Source: Asaia sp003994335 (GTDB lineage: Bacteria > Pseudomonadota > Alphaproteobacteria > Acetobacterales > Acetobacteraceae). From it: DNA of 64,000 nt. The notes under the pieces were generated by a model. That model was given only the letters and a program-made list of their open reading frames with translations, was not told where the DNA came from and did not search any database. Location of the stretch: contig NZ_JBBCOR010000002.1 of the NCBI RefSeq assembly GCF_037151175.1, positions 186,001-250,000 on the forward strand, written 5' to 3'. This document shows, piece after piece, positions 45,829-55,548 of the stretch. Position 1 is the first letter of the stretch. Every line of letters begins with the position of its first letter. The translations under genes and the position numbers were made by a program.

Positions 45829-47049
45829 TCAGGCGGCGTTGGCAAGCCTGTGCTCACGCCACAGAACAGCCAGAGCCCCGACCAGAGAATCGATATCCAC
45901 CTTGCTGTGGAGCGGACCCGGCGTGATGCGCAGACGCTCTGTTCCACGGGGAACAGTCGGGTAGTTGATGGGCTGAATGTAATGACCGAAACGCTGAAGC
46001 AGCGCGTCTGAAAGGGCTCGGCAGCGCGTCGCATCCCCCACCATAACGGGCACGATATGCGAGGGATTGGCCAGATGCGGAATGCCAGCATCATCGAGGC
46101 TCTCGCGCAGCCAGGCAACGGCCTGACGATGCGCATTCCGCTCCTCCTGACTCTGGCGCAGATGGCGAATGCTCGCCAATGCGCCAGCTGCCACCATGGG
46201 CGGAAGAGCGGTCGAAAAAATGAAACCAGAGGCGAAGGAGCGCACGAAGTCGCACAGGGCCGCACTCCCGGTGATATACCCACCAACCACGCCAAACCCC
46301 TTGCCCAGCGTACCCTCGATCACCGAGAGACGATGGGCGATGCCGCGCTCCTCAGCGACACCCCCGCCCTGGTGCCCATAGAGCCCGACAGCGTGTACCT
46401 CATCCAGATAGGTGAGCGCATTGTAGCGATCGGCCAGGTCGCAGATCTCTTCGATCGGCGCAATATCGCCATCCATCGAGTAGACGGATTCGAAAGCGAC
46501 GATCTTGGGCGTCTCAAGCGGTAGCGCCTTCAGCTTTTCTTCGAGGTCGGCCACGTCATTATGACGGAAGATCATCTTCTCGGCGCGAGAATGACGTATG
46601 CCCTCTATCATCGATGCATGATTGGCGGCGTCTGACAGCACAACGCAGCCCTTGAGCCGCGCAGCAATGGTGCCGAGCGTGGCCCAGTTGGACAGATAGC
46701 CCGAATTGAATAGCAGCGCCGCTTCCTTGCCATGCAGATCGGCAAGCTCGCGCTCCAGCGCCACATGCTCGTGGTTCGTCCCCGAAATGTTGCGTGTGCC
46801 GCCAGCACCAGCGCCGCTGCGGGCGAGGCTCTCATGCATCGCCTTCAGGACGTCGGGATGCTGACCCATTGCGAGGTAGTCATTAGAGCACCAGACCGTG
46901 ATGTCACGGCCCAGACCGTGATGATAGGCATGCGGAAACTGACCGGCATGGCGCTCGAGTTCGGCAAAATGCCGATAGCTGCCATCGGCCTTGAGCCCGT
47001 CCAGAGCCGTCTGGAAATACCGGTCATAGAACGTATCCACTTGCGCCAT
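45829..47049 (-). CDS. hemA: 5-aminolevulinate synthase
   Basis: This PLP-dependent enzyme makes 5-aminolevulinate from glycine and succinyl-CoA, the C4 route to heme that is typical of alphaproteobacteria. The ATG at 47049 with GAGGAAAG upstream gives 406 residues. Motifs are WCSNDYLAMGQHP, GAGGTRNISGTN, HLxYLDEVHAVGLYG-like LTYLDEVHAVGLYG, the PLP Lys in EGTLGKGFGVVGGY, and INYPTVPRGTERLRITP at the end. It provides heme precursors, including those for siroheme made by CysG. Confidence 0.95.
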   Translation of the reverse strand: MAQVDTFYDRYFQTALDGLKADGSYRHFAELERHAGQFPHAYHHGLGRDITVWCSNDYLAMGQHPDVLKAMHESLARSGAGAGGTRNISGTNHEHVALERELADLHGKEAALLFNSGYLSNWATLGTIAARLKGCVVLSDAANHASMIEGIRHSRAEKMIFRHNDVADLEEKLKALPLETPKIVAFESVYSMDGDIAPIEEICDLADRYNALTYLDEVHAVGLYGHQGGGVAEERGIAHRLSVIEGTLGKGFGVVGGYITGSAALCDFVRSFASGFIFSTALPPMVAAGALASIRHLRQSQEERNAHRQAVAWLRESLDDAGIPHLANPSHIVPVMVGDATRCRALSDALLQRFGHYIQPINYPTVPRGTERLRITPGPLHSKVDIDSLVGALAVLWREHRLANAA

Positions 47050-47724
47050 CTCGTTTCTTTCCTCTTCTCGGACCATAGCGCAGAGCAGCTAACAGCGTTC
47101 CGGGGCAAGTTAAACTCACTTCATGGGCCAAATGGAGTTCCGTCGCCTTCCCTGAAATTCTCTCGCAAAGGCCTATTTGCCTGACAGCCCTGCGCTGGAC
47201 ACAATACGGCGTTGTCCTCGGGACAGACCCGACAGCGCTCACACCGAGCCCTCGCGAACACGCTTCCGCGCCGCCTGAGGGCAAAACGCGACCGCGGAAT
47301 CTCGAAATTCCCTGGAGGAGGCTGCGAAGGCATATGGCATGCGTGACGAGGGACCCCGCATAGCCGCTCAAGCCCCTCCTGCGGGGCGCGAAGATAAGGC
47401 GGCATGACGGCCTGATCGCCCCCCTCTCCCAAAAGATTCCCAGCCGAAATTCCAGGACGCGCGAGGGATGCCTGCGCGGATGAGCAGAGCAAACGATGGC
47501 CGCGCAAAAGCACACTCCCGCACTCGCCCCTGAACGCCTCGGCGCTTATGGGCGAGAGGGTTCCTGAAGCGGCGCATCCGCCTGTCCCCCTGTGGCAGGG
47601 AGGTCGCAGGAAAACGGGACTCGCCTTCGCCGCCATCTCACTGCAGAATAGGGAGTGAACCAGTCCTGAATCACCGCGCTATAGTGTTCCTCCCCCTTTT
47701 TCTTTCCAGTTCAAGGACGAGACC
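47050..47724. other. 675-base stretch without a supported gene
   Basis: Overlapping minus-strand frames of up to ~170 codons exist (e.g. 47121-47636), but they run in several frames at once and encode Arg-, Pro- and Cys-rich peptides without family features, as expected by chance in GC-rich DNA. The region contains the hemA promoter and the promoter of the MFS gene. A small RNA or a decayed gene cannot be excluded. Confidence 0.5.
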
Positions 47725-48987
47725 ATGTCGGCCTCCGCCCGCCCTTCCTATGTGTCACAGATTCTGACCTATCCCCCGCTCGTCGCGCTCAAACCCTACT
47801 GGCGGGTCACGGTCGCAGCATTTCTGGGGTGGTTCCTCGATGCGTTCGACCAGACGGCCCTGTTGCTGACCCTGCCGGACATCTCCCATGATTTCGGGGT
47901 CACGATCAGCGCCATGGGCACCGTCCTCCTGGCCCAGAGTCTCGGACGCGCTGTAGGAAATACGGGCTGGGGCTGGCTGGCCGACCGCTATGGCAGGCGC
48001 CTCGCCTTCCTCATGGGGGTTTTGTGGTTTGGCATCTTTTCTGCCGCCACCGGCATGTCGAACGGGCTCATCAGCCTGATCGTCATCCAGTTTCTTTTCG
48101 GAATCGGGTTTGGTGGGGAATGGACGGCCTCGGCTGCCTTGCTCATGGAAAGCGTGCCCGGCAAGAGCCGCGCCATGGCCTCGGCCATCATGATGTCTGG
48201 ATATGAACTCGGCTTTCTCGCCGCGACCGCGGCGCAGGCGCTCATTCTGCCCCATTATTCCTGGCGGCTACTCTTCTTCATCGGGCTTGCGCCTGCCCTG
48301 CTGGCATTGTTCATCCGCTGGGGTGTGAAGGAAAGCCCGGTCTGGTTGCTCAAGCAGGAACAGTTGCGCGGGACCAATGGCGCCCCCCCGGCCGCCAAGG
48401 CAAAATTCGTGCTAACGCTCGCCGCCATACAGGCCATCGCGCTGATGTCCTTCCTCGAGTTCCAGAAGGCTGCGATCTACAGCCTCTACCCGACGATCCT
48501 GCGCAATGTGCATCACCTGACCCCGGCCCTCGTTTTCTGGCCCATCGGGTGCTTCTGCATTGGGTCGCTGGTCGGCAAGCTTTCCTGCGGCGCTCTCGCG
48601 AGTAGGTTTGGCGATCTGCGTGTCATCATCGGCACGCTCATCGTGGTCGTTCTCACGATCTACCCGTTCCTCAGCAGCAATTCCTACCCGATCCTGCTCC
48701 TCTCTGCCGTCATCATGGGACTCGCTGCCTCGGGGGTATTCGCGCTGGTCCCCCATTACCTTGCCAAGCGTTTTCCGTCGGATACGCGCAGCTTCGGCAT
48801 GGGGCTGAGCTACGCCATCGGCTCGCTCGGCCAGGGTCTGGCAGGCAAGCTCGTGCCTGTCTGCGGGCGTAATCTGGGGCTGCCGCTCTCGGCACAGATC
48901 TTCGTTGTCGCTTCGAGCGTGGTGGTCGGGTTGATTGCCTGGGCCGAACCCGACGAACTCCCAGGAGAAACAATGGAGACGGAATGA
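47725..48987 (+). CDS. MFS transporter, AAHS/metabolite:H+ symporter type
   Basis: This is a 420-residue inner-membrane permease with 12 predicted helices. The sequence near residues 34-45, GWFLDAFDQTAL, and GWLADRYGRRLAF after helix 2 are typical of the aromatic-acid/sialate:H+ symporter group, and GIGFGGEWTASAALLMESV matches the signature in helix 4-5. AAGGAC lies 7 bases before the ATG. The substrate is probably an organic acid but cannot be named. It is convergent with the PKS gene. Confidence 0.82.
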   Translation: MSASARPSYVSQILTYPPLVALKPYWRVTVAAFLGWFLDAFDQTALLLTLPDISHDFGVTISAMGTVLLAQSLGRAVGNTGWGWLADRYGRRLAFLMGVLWFGIFSAATGMSNGLISLIVIQFLFGIGFGGEWTASAALLMESVPGKSRAMASAIMMSGYELGFLAATAAQALILPHYSWRLLFFIGLAPALLALFIRWGVKESPVWLLKQEQLRGTNGAPPAAKAKFVLTLAAIQAIALMSFLEFQKAAIYSLYPTILRNVHHLTPALVFWPIGCFCIGSLVGKLSCGALASRFGDLRVIIGTLIVVVLTIYPFLSSNSYPILLLSAVIMGLAASGVFALVPHYLAKRFPSDTRSFGMGLSYAIGSLGQGLAGKLVPVCGRNLGLPLSAQIFVVASSVVVGLIAWAEPDELPGETMETE

Positions 48988-49012
48988 CCGTCTTCCACCA
49001 CGCGACCAATAC

Positions 49013-49049
49013 AAAGAGAGCCGGGAGCTAGTCGCCCTCGGCTCTCTTT
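49013..49049. terminator. Bidirectional terminator between MFS and PKS genes
   Basis: Perfect 11-bp arms AAAGAGAGCCG and CGGCTCTCTTT around a 15-base loop, with T-rich sequence on the forward side and the mirrored A-run on the other. It ends both convergent genes. Confidence 0.75.
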
Positions 49050-49098
49050 CTTTGATTTCCATCCGGTCGCTCAGGGCACCGGAATGCCCTGAGGCGTC

Positions 49099-52000
49099 TC
49101 AGCTTGCCGCCATGGCGTTCAGGCTGATCTGTCGCAGGACGTTGCGGGCAATTTCCCGGATCGGCTCGTTGCGCGACAGGACGAGCAGCGAGATCTCGAC
49201 ATTAAACTCGGTCTTGATCGCGGTCTGGATCTCGACCCCTGCAAGCGAGTCCACGCCTAGCTCGTTCGGTCGAGCACCTGGATCGATGCTGTCCGGTTCA
49301 AGCTTGAGCACCGTTCCAAGGATCGATTTCACATTATCCAGCACGAACTCGTAACGCTCCTCTGGGCTCAGGCTCTGGAGATGGGCGAGCTTCTGGGCGG
49401 ATGTGTTCTTGATGCTCTTCTCACGGCGGATCAGTCCGAATTTCGGATTACGCTCGATAGCGCCATGATGCGCGAAGCAGGTCTCCCAATCGATCGCCAT
49501 GGCCGCCACGTTGTCGCGGTCACGATTGATGAGGTCGGGCAGGAAAGAGAGCGCTTCCTCTGCGGGGAGCAGGCGGAAGCCCGCATTCTCGAAGAACTGC
49601 ACCACGCTGCCCTCCTGGGCGAGCATGCCGACCTCTGCAATCGGCCCCCATTGCACGGAAACAGCGGGATAGCCTTCCTTGCGGCGGGCACTGGCCAGGG
49701 CGTCAAGGGAAGCATTGGCCGCGAGATAGCTGCTTTGGCCGATATTTCCCGTCACGGTGACAATCGAGGAATAGAGCACGAAGTAGTCCAGCGAACAGTC
49801 TCGCGTCAGCAGATCCAGATGACGCCCGCCGAGCAGCTTCGGCTTGAGCACATTGCGCAGGCTCTCTTCCGAGAATTTCGAGATAAGCCGGTCATCGAGG
49901 ATACCTGCCGCGTGGAACACGCCCTTGAGGGGCTGCCCGGCCTCGAGAATGGCAGCCTTGATACGCGCCACATCGTCATAGACCGCGACGTCACCATAGT
50001 GGAGAGTAACGCGCGCGCCCGATTTCTTGAGGGCCTTGATCGCGTCGCGTGTCACCTGATCGCGACGAACACTGCGGCCCATCAAGTGCACATGCCTTGC
50101 CCCACTGGCCACCAGCCATGCCGCGGTCGCCAGTCCGAGTCCGCCCTGCCCCCCCGTGATCAGGTAAGCCCCAGCCGGATCGACTGGACGCACCGGCTGT
50201 CGCTGGGCCCGCACATTTGACAGGTCCTCGTAAGAGACGAGGATCTTGCCGATATGTTTGGACGACGACATGTGCTTGAAGGCGTCGCGCACCTCGGAAG
50301 CCGGATAGACCTTGTGCGGCAGCACGACCGTATCGAACTTGCGCGACAGATACGGAATGCGATCGAAAATCGCCACGGCCTTGCGATGGTCCTGCGCCAT
50401 CATCAGGTCGAGATCGAAGCTGTGGAATGACACGTTCCCGTTGAAGCTGAACTGCGAGAGATCGCGCTTTTCCCAGATATCCTTCTTGCCAATCTCGACG
50501 AAGCGCCCCGTGTTGCACAGCAGCGCCAGGCTATGCGCCTGGATTTCACCGGGGGAACTGTTGAGCACGACATCCACGCCCTTGCCGCCCGTGACCTCCA
50601 GAATGCCGTCATAGAAAGCCAGGCTGCGTGAATCCCACACGGCCTCGCAGCCGCGATCGAGCAGGATCTGGCGTTTCTCGTCATTACTGGCCGTGGCAAA
50701 GATGCGCGCACCGATGATCTTGGCGATTTCGATCGCGGCCAGACCCACACCGCCTGCGGCGGAGTGAACGAGCAGGATCTCGCCCTTTTTCAACCGTGCC
50801 AGGTCATGCAGGCAATAGAGAGCCGTGGCGATGGCAATAGGCAGGCCCGTGGCTTCTGCCACCGTCAGCGGGCGCCCCGCCGTCTCGAACAGATCTAGGG
50901 CCATCACGCGGAAGCCCTTGACCGGGATCGTCATATGCGAGGTGAAGCACCCTGGATGACAGGTCAGATACCGCTTGCCGACCTGGAAATTCTTCACACC
51001 CTTGCCAACGGCCACAACCTCGAAACAGCACTCCATGCCCATTTCCGTGGTGTGATAGGTATCGAGCAGGAATTTTTCCGGCAGGACCGAAATACCCTTG
51101 AGCATGTCCTTGAAGTTCAGCGACGTCGCCAGCACCCGTACGGTGATCTCGCCCCGACCGGGTTCGCGAACATCGAAGGCCTTGTAATGCAGACCGTCCA
51201 GCGTACCGGTTCGGCTTTTCTGAAGCTTGATGCCCGGTGAGCCCGGCAGATCCGACAGCCTCCTGTCCGGCTGACCATCGACAGGAACGAAGCGGGGCGC
51301 AAAGCGTCGCCCGTTTCGCAGGGCGACTTCAGCCTCGCTATCCTCATTCAGGATCTCGGCTGCGAGCGCTGTCACCGCCTCCTTGCCCGAGAGCGTGGCG
51401 ACGTCGATCACCTTGCCCCGAAATTCCGGCTTCTCATCAACGAGCCCCTTGAAGAAACCGACAAGGGCAGCGCCATCCGTACGCACCTTCGATTTCTGCG
51501 GCAGGAGATCTTCCGGGTCAAAGAACGTCGCGTTCTCGGAGACATAGATGAAGCGCGGCTGCTTGTCGGAACTCTCGAATCCGAGCCTTCCGCCAAATTT
51601 GACCAGCGTCGTCATCTGCCCGATCAGGGCGTCGAAATCGAAATCCGGGTCCGGTCCGGCCATGTAAACAATGGCATCAAGCGCAAGGCCCGGCTCCAGA
51701 CCGATCGCAGCGGGCGTGATTTCGCCCGAGCGCGGCGGCGTCAGGATCGTGACGCCGTTTTCTTCGAGCAGGGCCGCGAGTTTCTTCTGACCAGCACTCT
51801 TGTGACCTGCCAGAAGGAGCGTCTTGGGCTCGGCGAAGAGGATCGATGCCTCGGACTCGATCCACTTGGTGACATATTCCTGGGTTTCGGCGCTACCGGT
51901 GGCCTCCTTGTGGGCGCGCGGCACCTCAGCGAAACGCAGGCCCTTCACCTCGGCAACGGGCATACCCGCCATCGTGTAGAGGCGCAGCGACGCTTCGATC

Positions 52001-55000
52001 TGACTTTTGCTGATTGAGGTGATTTCGGCTCGAACGAGACACTCCGTCGTTCCCTTACCGTAACAGCTCAGTCTTTCGAAGCCGACCGGCACATACATAT
52101 GATCGGCATAACTTTCAGGCACCAGACCGATCATGGCGTGCATGGCGCCGTCGAGCAGCGTGGGATGCAGGTAGTAGTTTGCGCCGTCGTCGCGTTCTGC
52201 CTCGGTCAGGGCCACATGCGCATAGGCGACATTATCCTGTACAGCGAGACGCTGCAGCGTCTGGAAACGTGGCCCGTAATGGAAGCCGGAGGTACGGATG
52301 CGGTCATACAGAACGCCGCCCTCCGCGCCCTTGTCGAGCCAGGCCTGTGCCTCATCCCGGTCCATCACCGGCATGGGCCAGGGCGTTGACGAGAGAATAT
52401 CGACCTTGCCATGGTCGATCCACATCTCCGAGAACTCTTCCTTTGCGCTGTGGAAACGCAGCGCCTTGCGACTCTCGTCGTAATCGAGATGCAGGATCGG
52501 ATTATCGCCGGTCTGCACGACGAGAGGTGCCAGAATTTCGAAATTCTCGAGTACGACGCCGCTCTGCCCCTCGATCTCATGACCAACAGCAAGTGCGGAC
52601 TCGATAAATCCGGCCGCGGGGAGCAACACGACATTATCGATGCAGTGATCCTTGAGCCAGGGCACGCCCAGCTCGGTCAGATCGACCACGAAGGACTTGC
52701 CCGGCGTCATGGCCCCGAAGCCTATTAGAGGATGGCCCGAGCCACCGTGTCGGAACCGATGCTCGCGCTCGTTTTCCACACGGAATTCCTCACGGGACCA
52801 GCGATAGCTCGGCAGATCGATCAATACGCCGCCGGTGATGCTCTGCCAGTCCAGGCGCGCCGTATGCAGGATGATGTTAGCAACCGCATTTTCGAGGCAT
52901 TTCGCCTCGCTGTCCTGTCTGTTGAGCGTGCTGATGACACTCAGCTTCGCCTGCTGCTTGTCGGCAACCGATTTCAGGGCGCGACCGATAACAGGATGCG
53001 GCCCGATTTCGACGAACTGGGTGAATCCGTCGGCAAGGCAGGCCTCGACCGCCGAGGCGAAAAGCACAGGCTGACGGGCATTACTGAACCAGTAATGGGA
53101 ATCTGCGCGATGGTTTTCACCGGCAAGACCGCCATAAACCGTCGAATAGAATGGGGTCGCAGCCGGGTCGGGCCTAAGCCCCGCCAGAGCCTCCTTGAGA
53201 TCGGTTTCGATACGATCCATTACCGGGCTGTGGAACGGAACATCCACGTTCAGCACCCTGTTGAACAGGCCCTTCTGGGTGAGCACGGCGGCAAGGGCGC
53301 GTATGGCGGTTTCCGGACCAGCCAGGGTGCAGGTTGCAGGCGCATTCACCGCCGCCACACAGAGTTCGGGGGCTTCCTGCGTGATGAGTTCCTGCGCCGC
53401 CTCAGCCGAGAGCCCAACCGCCAGCATGCGCCCGGTACCGTCCAGCGTGCCCTGCAGGCGACTGCGGTAATAAATGACCGTCACGGCGTCTTCGAGGCTG
53501 AGGCTGCCCGACACATAGGCTGCCGCTACCTCACCCATGCTGTGACCGAGCACCGCATCAGGGAAGATCCCCTGCTGAGCGAGATATTCCGTTACCAGAA
53601 TCTGGATGACGAAAATGGCAGGCTGAAGGATGGCCGTCCTGTCGATCTGACTGTCGGATTCCTCGCGCAGGATTTCCTCGCAGATGGAATAGCCGGAGAG
53701 CTTGCGGAACAGGGCGTCGCAGGCTTTGGCCTTGGCCAGAACCTCCTTTGGTGCCTCCTTGAGCAGATAACGCCCCATGCCCCACCATTGCGGCCCGACA
53801 CCCGAATAGACGAAAACGATGCCTCTACCCGATTGTGCCTCGACACTGGCCTGCACCATGTCCGGGGTACGCTGATCCTGCAGATACGCATCAAGCTTGG
53901 CTGCCAGATCCTGTTCATCCTGCGCCATGACCAGAAGGCGGTGACGGAACAATGTGCGCGACGTCGCCAGGCTATAAGCGAGGTCCGCCAGCGCAGGAGG
54001 CGCCTCTGCATCCAGACGATCGCGATAGGCGGCTGCCATGAGCGGAAGGGATGTCTTGGAAAAAGCTGTCAGGAGGAACGGAATTTTTCCGTTCAGCCGA
54101 CGGGCTGTCGTCTTCTTTCGGCGCGAGGGGGCTTTGTCCTCGGGGCGTCGCAGAAGCGCGATGGCATTCGTGCCACCGTAACCGAAGGAATTGACCCCGG
54201 CATAACGCGCCGGCTTCTTTCCAGACAGGGAACGCGTTTCGCCACGGACGATATCGAGATTCCATTCGTCGAGGTGAATGGAGGGATTGATGTTTTTGAG
54301 GCCGGGTTGGGGCGGCACTTCCTGATGACGCAGGCAAAGCGCAGCCTTGAGGGTGCCGAGCACACCGGCTGCCGCCTCTGTATGGCCGAGATTGGCCTTG
54401 ATCGCGCCGATCACCAGCTTGTCTTTTTTGAACTGGGCGATGGATTGGGAAAGCGCGTAGGTCTCGATGGGATCACCCGCTGGCGTACCCGTGCCATGGG
54501 TTTCAACATAGGCGACCTCGCGAGGGTCCACCTGTGCCTTCTCAAGCACCTCTGTCATCAGCCGCGATTGGGCGCCTGCATCCGGCGAGGTCAGGAACTG
54601 CGTGCGCCCATCAGAATTGACACCGGTCGCGCTGACAATGGCATGAATCGTATCGCCATCGCGTTCGGCATCTTCCAGGCGTTTGAGCACGAACACGACG
54701 CTTCCCTCGCCGCGCCCATAGCCATCGGCTGCGGCGTCAAAGCTTTTCGAGCGACCATCGCGCGCGATGAAATGTCCCTTGGACATGAATATGGAGGTTT
54801 GCGGTGAGATCATGAGGCTCACACCGCCGGTCACGGCAATATCGGTATCCCCGTCATTCAGGCTGCGACAGGCCTGATGCAGCGCAACAAGCGAGGACGA
54901 ACAGGCCGTGTCGATGGACATGCACGGTCCCTGGAAATCGAAAACATGGGCCAGTCGCGCAGAGAGCATCGTCGAAGGCGTCGCCGTTGCGGCAAAATGA

Positions 55001-55446
55001 TCGCGCACCGTCGGCAGATTATAAGGGCTCGAGGTATGGGCATGGGCATCGACAGCGAATATGCCGATGAATACCCCGGTCTTCTGCCCGGCCAGACGGG
55101 CGGGCAAAATACGCGCTGACTCCATCGCCTCCCAGGTCACCTCGAGCAGCAATTTCTGCTGGGGATCGAGGATCTGGGCTTCTCGCGGTGAAATACCGAA
55201 AAAAAGCGGCTCGAACTCATGGATGTTGCGCTTAAGAAAACTGCCCCGGCGCATATAGGTTTTCGAGGGTGCCTCGATTTCCTCGGCATAGAAGCGCTTG
55301 AGGCTCCAGCGCTCTTCGGGGATGTCGGTAACAGCCTCACCCTCCGCGCACAGGAAAGACCAGAGCTCGTCAACATTGGTGATATTGGGGGCCAGACGGC
55401 ACCCGATCCCGATGATGGCGATATCAGACGTTTTATTGCGCGACAT
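49099..55446 (-). CDS. Type I reducing polyketide synthase (KS-AT-DH-ER-KR-ACP)
   Basis: This is a 2115-residue single-module PKS. Domains in order are: KS (~5-430) with Cys182 in DTACSSSL and His in ETHGTGTPAGD and NLGHTEA; AT (~545-850) with Ser636 in GHSMGE; DH (~905-1180) with His934 and Asp1099; a pseudo-KR structural region (~1195-1400); ER (~1410-1740) with HSAAGGVGLAA; KR (~1755-1935) with GGQGGLG, a B-type LDD, Ser1893 and Tyr1907; ACP (~2030-2105) with Ser2067 in GVDSL. There is no thioesterase or loading domain. The DH motif reads HxxxNxxxxP, not HxxxGxxxxP. The full reducing loop suggests a fatty-acid-like product made iteratively. An AMP-ligase-like gene lies 102 bases upstream on the same strand. 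Confidence 0.93.
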   Translation of the reverse strand: MSRNKTSDIAIIGIGCRLAPNITNVDELWSFLCAEGEAVTDIPEERWSLKRFYAEEIEAPSKTYMRRGSFLKRNIHEFEPLFFGISPREAQILDPQQKLLLEVTWEAMESARILPARLAGQKTGVFIGIFAVDAHAHTSSPYNLPTVRDHFAATATPSTMLSARLAHVFDFQGPCMSIDTACSSSLVALHQACRSLNDGDTDIAVTGGVSLMISPQTSIFMSKGHFIARDGRSKSFDAAADGYGRGEGSVVFVLKRLEDAERDGDTIHAIVSATGVNSDGRTQFLTSPDAGAQSRLMTEVLEKAQVDPREVAYVETHGTGTPAGDPIETYALSQSIAQFKKDKLVIGAIKANLGHTEAAAGVLGTLKAALCLRHQEVPPQPGLKNINPSIHLDEWNLDIVRGETRSLSGKKPARYAGVNSFGYGGTNAIALLRRPEDKAPSRRKKTTARRLNGKIPFLLTAFSKTSLPLMAAAYRDRLDAEAPPALADLAYSLATSRTLFRHRLLVMAQDEQDLAAKLDAYLQDQRTPDMVQASVEAQSGRGIVFVYSGVGPQWWGMGRYLLKEAPKEVLAKAKACDALFRKLSGYSICEEILREESDSQIDRTAILQPAIFVIQILVTEYLAQQGIFPDAVLGHSMGEVAAAYVSGSLSLEDAVTVIYYRSRLQGTLDGTGRMLAVGLSAEAAQELITQEAPELCVAAVNAPATCTLAGPETAIRALAAVLTQKGLFNRVLNVDVPFHSPVMDRIETDLKEALAGLRPDPAATPFYSTVYGGLAGENHRADSHYWFSNARQPVLFASAVEACLADGFTQFVEIGPHPVIGRALKSVADKQQAKLSVISTLNRQDSEAKCLENAVANIILHTARLDWQSITGGVLIDLPSYRWSREEFRVENEREHRFRHGGSGHPLIGFGAMTPGKSFVVDLTELGVPWLKDHCIDNVVLLPAAGFIESALAVGHEIEGQSGVVLENFEILAPLVVQTGDNPILHLDYDESRKALRFHSAKEEFSEMWIDHGKVDILSSTPWPMPVMDRDEAQAWLDKGAEGGVLYDRIRTSGFHYGPRFQTLQRLAVQDNVAYAHVALTEAERDDGANYYLHPTLLDGAMHAMIGLVPESYADHMYVPVGFERLSCYGKGTTECLVRAEITSISKSQIEASLRLYTMAGMPVAEVKGLRFAEVPRAHKEATGSAETQEYVTKWIESEASILFAEPKTLLLAGHKSAGQKKLAALLEENGVTILTPPRSGEITPAAIGLEPGLALDAIVYMAGPDPDFDFDALIGQMTTLVKFGGRLGFESSDKQPRFIYVSENATFFDPEDLLPQKSKVRTDGAALVGFFKGLVDEKPEFRGKVIDVATLSGKEAVTALAAEILNEDSEAEVALRNGRRFAPRFVPVDGQPDRRLSDLPGSPGIKLQKSRTGTLDGLHYKAFDVREPGRGEITVRVLATSLNFKDMLKGISVLPEKFLLDTYHTTEMGMECCFEVVAVGKGVKNFQVGKRYLTCHPGCFTSHMTIPVKGFRVMALDLFETAGRPLTVAEATGLPIAIATALYCLHDLARLKKGEILLVHSAAGGVGLAAIEIAKIIGARIFATASNDEKRQILLDRGCEAVWDSRSLAFYDGILEVTGGKGVDVVLNSSPGEIQAHSLALLCNTGRFVEIGKKDIWEKRDLSQFSFNGNVSFHSFDLDLMMAQDHRKAVAIFDRIPYLSRKFDTVVLPHKVYPASEVRDAFKHMSSSKHIGKILVSYEDLSNVRAQRQPVRPVDPAGAYLITGGQGGLGLATAAWLVASGARHVHLMGRSVRRDQVTRDAIKALKKSGARVTLHYGDVAVYDDVARIKAAILEAGQPLKGVFHAAGILDDRLISKFSEESLRNVLKPKLLGGRHLDLLTRDCSLDYFVLYSSIVTVTGNIGQSSYLAANASLDALASARRKEGYPAVSVQWGPIAEVGMLAQEGSVVQFFENAGFRLLPAEEALSFLPDLINRDRDNVAAMAIDWETCFAHHGAIERNPKFGLIRREKSIKNTSAQKLAHLQSLSPEERYEFVLDNVKSILGTVLKLEPDSIDPGARPNELGVDSLAGVEIQTAIKTEFNVEISLLVLSRNEPIREIARNVLRQISLNAMAAS

Positions 55447-55548
55447 GATGAGACTGAAACCCTACACAAAAAACAAAATAGTCAGGAGCAATGCTCCGTG
55501 CCTCATGCTGCGGGTCGGCCATCGACACTGCCCGCAGCGCTCCTTTTT

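Noticed and set aside
47121..47636. Minus-strand frame of 171 codons between hemA and the MFS gene
   Set aside because: Overlaps other frames of similar length, lacks a good ribosome site and has no recognisable pattern; treated as non-coding.
52732..54807. Forward frame of 691 codons opposite the PKS
   Set aside because: Shadow of the KS-AT-DH region, which has intact motifs on the minus strand.
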